Below, in pieces: positions 56,351-64,000 of a DNA stretch of 64,000 bases; position 1 is the first letter of the stretch; the number at the start of each line of letters is the position of its first letter. This stretch comes from Trichoplusia ni (Eukaryota; Arthropoda; Insecta; Lepidoptera; Noctuidae). The translations under genes and the position numbers were made by a program. The notes under the pieces were generated by a model. That model was given only the letters and a program-made list of their open reading frames with translations. It ran no database searches and had not been told where the DNA came from. The stretch is from positions 15,663,328 through 15,727,327 of the forward strand of contig NC_039480.1 in assembly GCF_003590095.1 (NCBI RefSeq), in the 5' to 3' direction.

Positions 56351-57010
56351 AGTGCTGTGTGAGTACATACCTTTTTTACACTCAAAATAGTGCATGTTAA
56401 ATTTAAAAAAATATGAATCTTTTCAAAATTAATTTTCCAATAAATATTTTTATAACATGAAAATGATCACCAACAATTTTTACTAATTTATTTATTTTTC
56501 CATTCAGGTTGAGAGTACCAAGTGTGAGCTGAAGTGCTGTTCAACATGAACCCAAGCAGCCTTCGCCCAAGGTACTAAAACTCATCAGTTACTCATAAGC
56601 CATCCACAGACCTAACTATGATCAACATAGTGGCAAAACATGCAACGTAACAAATTATACTTTAAGTTTCCTAAAATAACATAGGCTAACTGCATAATGT
56701 AAGAAATTGTATCCATGGAGATTTTCATTCTTTCGTTTTTTGTTTGTATAGAACCTTTCAATAAATTTCTCCAACTTAACTATCAAATGAAATACTTACT
56801 GAATAATAAATACTGAATTAATTTCTTATTTGAATGTATCTTTTACTTTTAAGTTTAGAAAATTCTGCATCATATTTATGAGTCACTTGTATTTGAGTCT
56901 TCATGTTCATATTGTATTAGACTTTTTATGTATGTAATTAATTAATCAGTACTAGGTGTAAGACCGTTGTGGTCTTCAATATATTATTTCAGGTTAAATA
57001 TAACAAAATT
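56351..57010 (+). other. 3' UTR of the SRSF2 homologue with two possible introns
   Basis: After the stop there is a donor at 56359 (CTGT|GTGAGT) with an acceptor ending at 56507 (TTTTTCCATTCAG), then a donor at 56572 (CCCAAG|GTACTA) with an acceptor ending at 56992 (ATTATTTCAG). The second junction would lie about 72 nt beyond the stop, far enough to trigger nonsense-mediated decay when used. Confidence 0.5.
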
Positions 57011-58509
57011 ACTGGAAGATAACCTCCATTCTACCAACACAAGTGATAATTGGGCTAAATTGGGCATTAATGTGGGATCATCATTCATGTTACTTGGTAA
57101 ATAACTTGTAAGAATGTGATGCCTCAAGTCTTTAGTTACTTTGTTTAATTATACATTGTACTACTTTTAACATTGTCAATAATCTTAAGTAGTAGGCCCT
57201 TGCTTATAAACCCACCTTTTGAACACCAAACCATTTTATGTACTTTGCTACAATCATTGTAATTTGAACAATTTGTTTGCTCACTCATTCCTAGTGTCAT
57301 CTGAGTATTGGTGATTAAAAGGCTTAGGACTTATATTTGTAACCATTGTCAACATTTTAGAGCATATGGCCTATTACTTACGATTTTTATCTTTAAGTAC
57401 ATTGCATTTGTGCAAGTAATATTAATAGAAATGATTCTGTAATATTAATTGAAATGTTGGTATGCTCAGGGCGTGGAGTACGCGGGGAGCGAGGCTGTAT
57501 GCGGGGAGGGGGGGTTTGCTGTTGCTGACAACTGCTGTTTTGCTGTTGTTGCCGTACATAAGTTATGAGTAAACTTTTATATTTATTGACAAACCGAGAC
57601 ACGCATATAACCTAGGTAAAATGACGACTAAAATCAACACCCAGTTTATGTATGTAGTCATACAAACACGTAGGGCAAAACAGACCGCACACTCAACTTT
57701 TGTTATACTGTCCACAATTTCGAATAGATACTATCTGCTTCGCTCCAGTTAAATTCAATGTAATTGCATTAGGGGTCAGCGTTTTTGCGTCAGGACCACA
57801 AGTAGGCGGCGGCGGGCAGACCAGCAGACTGCGAACTAATATATGCGTTTGTTTGGCAGGCCGGTGCTGCACGCTGGCCTGTTTGCTGTGGCAGTATCCT
57901 GTGCTGATTTGCAGATTCGCATGCGGCTAGGTTTATCGGTAAAAAGGAACGCCCTCCCTGCCCCCCAATATTATCGAGCGTTCTAAGTACATAATATATG
58001 CGGTTTAACACTTTTTTTATTTAGCACTAGGATTTTTCCCTACGGTTACTATGGAATGTACCATTAAACTGTATTATTTCTGAAGAATCAAGGTCGTCAC
58101 AGATGAAGACTCCACTCACTGGATTTGTAGGTTTTATCGGTAATAAAATTTTTAGGAATAACATTTGTCTTTCAATCGTTTTCTTCCTTTTTCCCAACCA
58201 AAAGTTCTATCTAAATGATAGAATTTACCTGCAAAGTGAAAATTATTTATGATGTAAAATTCTTCACTTCTATTTTAATTTTATTGGCTGGACTTCTCTC
58301 AAATGTAAAAACCAGAAGTTCCTTATCGTGACAGACGAAAATCTTCACATGCTGCATGCGGGTCCTAACGACCAATGAGAATGCGGCCCCAGCAAGCATT
58401 GATTCGAAGAAATTAATAGGTTGTTAGCCTGTACATGAGTAGTCCTCGAACCCGGGCAAGCGATCAATAATTATTTATCGACGTACATTAATTTATTAAG
58501 GAAGGGCAA
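57011..58509. other. no gene recognised
   Basis: This holds the rest of the SRSF2 3' region and an intergenic stretch. The short open frames near 57.4-58.0 kb are Gln/Pro- or Cys-rich by composition and have no splice or start context that supports them. Confidence 0.35.
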
Positions 58510-58537
58510 ATTTGATGGTTAGCCAAGTGGTCGGCGC

Positions 58538-58935
58538 ATTTACATTAGTCGGTTAGACCGTATTCGGTCACCGACTAATATAAAAGGTATTCGTTAGTCC
58601 GGATTCAGTTAGGCAATATTAGGTAAGCGTTTCATTTACTGGTTACTGGTGATGGGCTCCTTTTTCCGCACCGCTCCAAGTCGGCCCATTGTGCGTCAGG
58701 TGGCTTTGGGAGGCTGTCAGTCCAGCCATCCCAACTCCCTCCAGAAGCGCAGAAGTCTCCTGGGACGTTCGCAGGTTTCTGTGACGAAGCTCGGTGAACT
58801 GAGGATCCCTGCCCGGCATTCCGCGACCCCCGTGCACTCCAGGAGCACGTGTGCCGCTGATTCTTCATGTTGAAACCCTGATTAAGGGTTAAACCGAATA
58901 CAGCCGCAGCCTTCGGTGACCGACCTAATGTAAAT
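58538..58935. mobile_element. TIR element (MITE-like) inserted in the SINE
   Basis: The left end ATTTACATTAGTCGGT (58538-58553) and the right end, inverted, ATTTACATTAGGTCGGT (58935-58919) match with a single-base indel. GCGC flanks both sides (58534-58537 and 58936-58939) as a likely 4-bp target duplication. GTATTCGGT-type motifs recur near both ends. The interior carries a LINE-like coding fragment. No transposase is present. Confidence 0.65.
58717..58863 (-). pseudogene. C-terminal fragment of a non-LTR retrotransposon ORF2
   Basis: A 48-codon minus-strand frame reads ESAAHVLLECTGVAECRAG, continues through a Cys/Arg stretch, and ends LLRFWRELGWLD-stop. The HVLLEC segment and the LLxFWxELGWL ending are typical of the last residues of lepidopteran non-LTR ORF2 proteins. 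The rest of the gene is absent; this piece was carried inside the TIR element. Confidence 0.6.
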
Positions 58936-59204
58936 GCGCCATAACGACGGCAAACCCACTGTGTGCGATGTGACGCGGGTTCGATCCCCGCGTGGAATAA
59001 GCATATTATTGTGTGGTCTATGAATTTAGGACAAGTCTGAGCGTGGTCGTGAGTCTTCTACTTCCGAATTCAAAAACGGATTCTTTTCCATAAGAATGAC
59101 ACTGGAACCGCGCAAATAGAATAATCATTCTAACGTTTAGAAAGTGCCTGGAAAGCGACCTACTTGAAATAAAAACTTGATTTATTATAAAGATGTACAT
59201 CGCA

Positions 59205-59335
59205 TGCACGGATAGCAGATTGGTTGAGGTCATCGCGCCATACCCACAATAGTCACAATGCGCGACGTGTCGCGGGTTCGATCCCCGCGTAGGACAAGCG
59301 TTTGTATGATCCACGAATGCTTGTTCTGAGTCTGA
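59205..59335 (+). mobile_element. tRNA-derived SINE, second copy
   Basis: It has an A-box-like TGGTTGAGGTC, then TCACAATGCGCGACGTG, then a perfect B box GGTTCGATCC and the body CCCCGCGTAGGACAAGCG. It is not a tRNA gene because the anticodon region cannot be folded normally. It is the same family as the split SINE at 58510-59055 and lies in the 3' flank of RRP9. Confidence 0.65.
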
Positions 59336-59423
59336 GTTCTCGTCCTTAATGTACATCACATTTCAATAGGTAATTTTGTGCTCAATAAAAAACAAAATAG
59401 TATGACAAATTTACTGTTGTATA

Positions 59424-60773
59424 TTATAACTTAAAACTAAAATTAACGACTAATAGTCCATTTTTGGCACTACCAAATTTAAACCATCTGCCAGTCTTGT
59501 GTTCCTGGCCTACAGCTGCATATAACTGTGAGCCATCACTTGTAAACTGCATTGAGTTAACACACCCGCTCACTTCAACACTAAATATTGGTATTATTTT
59601 CCTATATTGGTCACAAACCCTCCATAACCTTATGTTAAAGTCATAGGAACCTGATGCAAAAACATCAGAATTCAGTAATGTTGCCAAACTAGTTATCCAT
59701 CTTGGTACTTCATTTTCAGTACCGTGTGCTTCCGTGACAGTACAAAGAGGTTTCTTTTTGAGAACACTCCAAATGCATAGTGAACCATTGTCACTGCCTG
59801 AAACAAAGTGCTCCTCATCCAACAATTTCACTTCATCTAGACTACCTATGGGACCGTTAAATATTAACTGGGATTCCTCAGCAATTTTCCATATCCTGAC
59901 AGTGGAGTCTCTGCCACCAGCTGTAATAGCTCTGTCTCGAGTAAGTGCATCTATAGAGGTGATAGGTGACTGATGACCAAACAAAGTTTCCACATAAGCC
60001 ATTTCATCCAAGGACCACAACTTGACTGACCTATCCTTACTTGCCGAGTATAATTCATGTGTATTTTTCCTAAAAACCAGCCCAGTGATAGCATCTTTAT
60101 GACCTTTCAATATATGTATGTGTTTGAGTGTAACTGGATCCCAGATCTTAATGAAAGGTGACTCATCAGATAAAACTAAAAATTTACCATCAGTTGATAT
60201 TGCTACAGAGGTAACACTGCCTTTTATGAATTTGGAATGAGTTTTATAGGTTAAACAGCCAAGCTTTCTTTTTTCTTTGATGCCCCATTTGATTAGAGTT
60301 CCACATTTGCTGCCAGTAAATACGTAATTGTTGTCACTGCTGATACATATGCATGTTAATGTTAAACGATGTTCCTTCGCACGAATTAATCTGATGTCAT
60401 TTTCGTTAGGCACAATATATTTATCAGCGATTTCAAACTTAAGCTTGCCTTTTTGTTCTAAATAGTCCTTTTTTAATCGGTTTTCAACCGCATCATCTAC
60501 TTCCTTAAGTTCAGCGCGCTTCGCTTCCTCTTTTTCTATTTCTTCTAAGTACTTCTTAGCTAAACGCAGTTTTTTTTCTTCTGCGGTTTCGTGATCACTT
60601 TCCGACTCTTCGGCGTCAGAAAACTTACGTAAATCTAATTCACTATCCGAAGACTCCTGACCATTTTCTAGGTTAGGTGCGTTCTGCTTTTTAGGGTTCT
60701 TTTTCTTAACTTTTTCACCTTTTCTCTTCTGAACTTGCCTTGATTTACCTTTTAGGAAAAAGGAAGACGACAT
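59424..60773 (-). CDS. RRP9: RRP9 / U3-55K, U3 snoRNA-interacting WD-repeat protein
   Basis: This 449-residue protein is encoded by one exon. The N-terminal 100 residues are Lys/Glu/Ser-rich, with basic nuclear or nucleolar signals (KRKGEKVKKKNPKK) and an acidic Ser tract. A seven-bladed WD40 propeller follows from about residue 135, with segments such as TGSKCGTLIKW, FLVLSDESPFIKIWD, LYSASKDRSVKLW, AGGRDSTVRIW and ASGSYDFNIRLW. The region before the propeller (IRLIRAKEHRLTLTCICIS) matches the RRP9 layout. RRP9 is a core protein of the U3 box C/D snoRNP, needed for early 18S rRNA processing in the nucleolus. Length is close to the family norm. The ATG at 60773 is the first in frame. Confidence 0.92.
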   Translation of the reverse strand: MSSSFFLKGKSRQVQKRKGEKVKKKNPKKQNAPNLENGQESSDSELDLRKFSDAEESESDHETAEEKKLRLAKKYLEEIEKEEAKRAELKEVDDAVENRLKKDYLEQKGKLKFEIADKYIVPNENDIRLIRAKEHRLTLTCICISSDNNYVFTGSKCGTLIKWGIKEKRKLGCLTYKTHSKFIKGSVTSVAISTDGKFLVLSDESPFIKIWDPVTLKHIHILKGHKDAITGLVFRKNTHELYSASKDRSVKLWSLDEMAYVETLFGHQSPITSIDALTRDRAITAGGRDSTVRIWKIAEESQLIFNGPIGSLDEVKLLDEEHFVSGSDNGSLCIWSVLKKKPLCTVTEAHGTENEVPRWITSLATLLNSDVFASGSYDFNIRLWRVCDQYRKIIPIFSVEVSGCVNSMQFTSDGSQLYAAVGQEHKTGRWFKFGSAKNGLLVVNFSFKL

Positions 60774-62406
60774 TTCTTAATTTTACACAGTATCTTTAAT
60801 ACAAAAACTCAAAAATAAAGCCTGAAAGGCATGTGATTGCACGTTGGTAAATTTGTCAAGTTTAACTTTGACATCAGTTTGACAGTCCTCATGTTGTGCC
60901 AAAAATTACGGAACGTTCAAAGTTTTTGTAAATTAGTCTTTATCATGATGATAAAAAATATCTTAAATTATTATTATCAAAAAATCAAAAATCAATTTGT
61001 AATGAAAACTAAAATATGATTTAACATTAAAACTTGTTCATGAGACTATAGGTTTCTGATAGAGAAGTGAACAGAGTTTCCGTATTGTTTACTTATATGT
61101 GGAGAAATATTATCTTCCGACTAATTCTTTATTAAATAAAATTATATAATTTATTTTTATACCACAATAAGCTTTAAAAGCGGCTTTGCTCGCCTGGCTG
61201 TCGGCCATCGCTGCAAAAGCACCACCCTCCTTTAACATAGCCATTACAAATTCAGGTACCGCCATTCCAAATTTCATGGAAATCGGTATAGCCGTTTGAG
61301 ACATACCTACTTTGGTGAAGTCAGGAGTGGGCAAAGGCGGTGCGCAGCACGCGTACCACTGTTATATGAGGCGGTAAGCTTACGATTGAGGTATCACCAT
61401 ATGTCCTCGCTCTTGCTTTTGTCAGTGGATGGAGCTACAATCTACATACTTAGCATTTGCCACCGTAGAATGTCGCTAGACTTTAAGAAGAGTAAAGATA
61501 GCACGAAACCATATAGAGCCGGCTTTGATCCAGTAGGACATGGACGTACACGTGGGACGTGTGTTTTAATTACGTCAGCGGGAGCATAACTATTTATGGC
61601 ACACATGTCATGAAGGCGCGTTCTTCATTACTGTCCAACTGTTATATACTGTATGTGACCAAATAAGTTTAAAAACCTTCAATACTCAATATTCAATACT
61701 CAATCATTTATTGCATTCCATATGTTACAGAGATGGTAGAAAATAAATAGCAGTTAGAGTTCAATATGGACCCTGTTGGGCACGCAAAAAATATAAGAGA
61801 GAGGAAGAGGGCAGAACCTTCTATTAGGTTTGTGACTTCCCAAGCTATGAAATGCAACTTTTAACAAAATCTGTTTGAAAGAAGTTTAGCTTTTGTCTGC
61901 ACCAATATCTCAGTGTTAATAAGGTGTTTAATGAAAATTGTTTGAAAAAAATTATTATTATTATGAACAGTTGATAAAAAGATGTCAATACTTTAAAGTT
62001 TACTCTAATGAACAGCATCTACCTCCTATCTAAAAATAATCTTCATACCCTAGCCATAAGGTAATAGGTAAATTGAAAGAGTTACACCAACAATACTGGT
62101 GAAGTTAAAAATAATTGATCATTGCTGATATGCTAGTTTAGTAAACAGGCCTATATTAATAGTAGAATTGTGACACCGTTTTCAGTGGCAGACTATATTA
62201 CTTATTTCACCAATTGTTTTGCTTATAGAACACATTTTTTAATGTAATAATTCAATTTATTACACAATTATCAACACTATTTTACAGTATATGGATGTAA
62301 AGTAATCAATTTCTATTTACTTAGTACCACAATTCAATTAACACAGGTTTGCAGTGCAAATTAGTCTTCCCAGTCTTTAAGTCTGTTATCATTTGTTGTC
62401 TTGTAT
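60774..62406. other. intergenic; no host gene recognised
   Basis: This lies between the RRP9 start and the INO80C stop. It contains a decayed mobile-element fragment at about 61180-61350 and AT-rich sequence otherwise. The RRP9 promoter must lie just above 60773. Confidence 0.4.
61110..61350 (-). repeat. decayed transposon-derived fragment
   Basis: On the minus strand, the phrase ACGGCTATACCGATTTCCAT followed by GAAATTTGG resembles a sequence very common in lepidopteran mobile elements. It lies in an open frame (SQTAIPISMKFGMAVPEF), preceded by TACGCGTGCTGCGCACCG. I take the frame to be element-derived and not a host gene. Confidence 0.4.
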
Positions 62407-62851
62407 TCACCCAACCATAGTGTTAGCTCCCCTCAATAATAGGTAACCTGCAGTGATGTCCATCGGTAGACTTCTTACTGTTGCAAATTCTTCAACATTA
62501 CTGTAAAAAAGTTTTGAGTGCCGATCTATATATGGAGCTGGAAGGCCCGATATATCTGAATACTTCTTGTTAGGTCTGAATGATGGAGGTGCATTGATGG
62601 AGTAATCTGGAAAATGGCAAGGTTATAAATTGAAATCAATTTCTTCTTTTTAGAACTTCTGGCTGATATAGACATTAGTTATAATAAATATAATGAGCCT
62701 TACACAAAACTGCCTCATTATGCCATGGTAGAGCCCTTTCAGCCGTTAATATTTGCTTTAAAGACCTCCACATACGTTTTTTACAACCACTTTTGACGAT
62801 GAATTTATTTTCACTTTTAAAACAATATGTTTTTTCCGAATCTCCCGTCAT
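62407..62851 (-). CDS. INO80C: INO80 complex subunit C (YL1_C domain), two exons
   Basis: Exon 1 is 62851-62704 and exon 2 is 62606-62407, total 348 nt, 115 residues, in phase. Exon 1 encodes MTGDSEKTYCFKSENKF and the segment MWRSLKQILTAERALPWH. Exon 2 encodes APPSFRPNKKYSDISGLP, then RHSKLFYSNVEEFATVRSLP and DITAGYLLLRGAN. This is the YL1 C-terminal domain of INO80C/Ies6, a subunit of the INO80 nucleosome remodeller that binds the Arp5 module. The protein is shorter than the human one because it lacks a long N-terminal tail. The first exon is too short to stand out as an open frame. The gene is head to head with RRS1. Confidence 0.88.
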
Positions 62852-63279
62852 ATTAGTATATTACCTTTGAATTAACTGATGTTTTTTCAAATGATATATT
62901 AGATTATTTTACACTCAATTCAACCCACGACAGAACAATATACAAAAAGACATTCGTTTAGTAACGTTTTAAAAAGATGGTATGCCTTAATTTATAAAAC
63001 TGTGAAATAGACATGCAATTAATCTTAATGGTTTAAACAAAGTTTAAATTACATTTTTTTTCAAGACTACCGTAAAGTTTATCGAAAAATATTTTGCACA
63101 CTATTTTGTGCTTACGCCCAAAGTTCTGTGAACACACACAGTTCGAGCACACGTGTTTGAACTATTTGTATGTCATATCAGACGTCAAAAGTTTGAGGTT
63201 AAGTTATTCTTCATCTCTGTCATTTTATGGTGCAACCTGTGTTGATCGGAAGAAATGTGGATAACATTAAACTAGAAAA
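62852..63279. promoter_or_regulatory. bidirectional promoter region, INO80C and RRS1
   Basis: The two start codons are 428 bp apart and point away from each other, so this interval must hold both promoters and 5' UTRs. It is AT-rich with no clear TATA or initiator that I would assert. Confidence 0.5.
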
Positions 63280-63797
63280 ATGGATATAGTTAACGAGATA
63301 TTGGAAAAAGAGCAGAAGAAAGCGGAAAAGTATAAACCAATAACAGTTGAAAAACACTTGGACTTAGAACTTGACATTGGAACTTTACTTGCATCTGACA
63401 CAAATGATTTGGATCCCAAAGCATTACAGTAAGTTTTTTTGGAACATGGTTTTTATCAATCATTAATGTTCCTATCAATGTATGTATCATGAAATATCCT
63501 TACCAACCACATGTTATTTTTCAGGGCAAACAAAGACGATTATTTACAGGCGCTTACACGTGATAATACACAACTCCTTCTAAATAAAATATGGGAGCTT
63601 CCTACAGAGAGGGTTGACGAGGCTATTGTAGTACGTCTGCCCGAACCTAAGACAGTACTTCCTAGAGCAAAGCCCTGCCCCAAACCCAAGCCACTCACCA
63701 AGTGGCAAGAGTTTGCTAAAGCTAAGGGCATCACTAAAAAGAAGAAGGACAAGGTACAATGGGATGAACAACTGCAGAAATGGGTACCTCTTTATGG
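63280..63797 (+). CDS. RRS1: RRS1 ribosome biogenesis regulatory protein, first two exons (3' partial)
   Basis: Exon 1 is 63280-63428 (MDIVNEILEKEQKKAEKY and onwards, donor GTAAGT). Exon 2 is 63525-63797 (donor GTGAGT), in phase. The protein has the RRS1 hallmarks: an N-terminal helix, DNTQLLLNKIWELPTE, then LPRAKPCPKPKPLTKWQEFA and KDKVQWDEQLQKWVPLYG. RRS1 works with RPF2 to bring 5S RNP into pre-60S ribosomes in the nucleolus. The remaining C-terminal part must lie right of the window. The next acceptor in view (near 63873) gives a short frame that does not match the family. Confidence 0.88.
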
Positions 63798-64000
63798 GTG
63801 AGTTATCAGAATATTTAGGGTGTTAAAAACTTTTTGCATTATTCGCATTTTATTTTTTTATCTCACTGTAGGGAAAAACTCAGTTTACCTCTCTTTGCAA
63901 AAAGAAATTAATGATGGTTAATGTTGAATATTTCTTTATTATTGTCAATTTTCATAGCACAGAACATTTTTGGCAACTATTAAAAAGAAATTTAGATATA

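Larger units (their letters stand above)
58510..59055 (+). mobile_element. tRNA-derived SINE, split by another element
   Basis: An A-box-like TAGCCAAGTGG (58520-58530) is separated by a 398-bp insert from the rest of the tRNA-like head and a perfect B box GGTTCGATCC (near 58979). The joined flanks align with the second SINE at 59205-59330: TCGGCGC|CATAAC here against TCATCGCGCCATACCC there. The body after the B box (CCCGCGTGGAATAAGC) is shared with that copy. Confidence 0.65.

Noticed and set aside
57393..57602. Gln/Pro-rich minus-strand frame as a gene
   Set aside because: Composition follows a CTG/TTG microsatellite-like stretch; there is no start context or partner exon.
58969..58990. tRNA-like B box GGTTCGATCC suggesting a tRNA gene
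   Set aside because: No matching acceptor stem or anticodon arm; the A-box half is 400 bp away and the same body recurs at 59205, so it is a SINE.
61110..61334. Minus-strand frame SQTAIPISMKFG as a host exon
   Set aside because: The DNA matches a phrase common in moth mobile elements and no splice structure supports a gene.

Overview
The window looks like nuclear DNA of a moth or butterfly (Lepidoptera, possibly a noctuoid). Genes have many small exons with GT-AG introns. Exons are often GC-rich while introns are AT-rich. The interspersed repeats are lepidopteran types: tRNA-derived SINEs, a CR1-like LINE with a TTTGA-type tail, and Helitrons with the usual moth termini. No bacterial features, CRISPR arrays or operons are present. 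Gene models were built by reading splice sites and phase by hand; all multi-exon models given as complete sum to a multiple of three.

Layout. 2553-14527 (+): 27 exons of a THSD7-like thrombospondin type-1 repeat membrane protein, 5' end not seen; its 3' UTR runs to about 16.3 kb. 16715-27007 (-): a 9-exon gene for an unrecognised 322-residue helical protein, including a 19-nt microexon. Its 7.75-kb last intron holds a nearly intact two-ORF LINE (17.6-21.9 kb, +) and an intronless NDUFS1/ND-75-like gene (22181-24412, -). 27208-33851 (-): a full-length autonomous Helitron with both termini and a Rep-helicase frame broken by one stop codon. 35985-47133 (+): a 16-coding-exon NFX1/shuttle craft gene, with a 15-copy 124-bp minisatellite made from one of its own exon-intron junctions, plus a short non-autonomous Helitron and a MITE in introns. 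49.3-51.4 kb (-): two small unrecognised genes. 53084-54554 (-): a three-exon gene for a 163-residue protein. 55073-56350 (+): an SRSF2/SC35-type splicing factor with a candidate poison exon and 3' UTR introns. 58.5-59.3 kb: two SINE copies, one split by a TIR element carrying a LINE fragment. 59424-60773 (-): RRP9 (U3-55K). 62407-62851 (-): INO80C. 63280 to window end (+): RRS1, partial, head to head with INO80C.

Themes. Host genes cover nuclear RNA work (SRSF2, NFX1/stc), ribosome biogenesis (RRP9, RRS1) and chromatin remodelling (INO80C). Nothing suggests they form one pathway; the order looks like ordinary insect gene neighbourhood. The most unusual material is structural: the exon-derived minisatellite, the nested gene with a microexon, the near-intact Helitron and LINE, the SRSF2 poison exon, and the element inserted inside a SINE.
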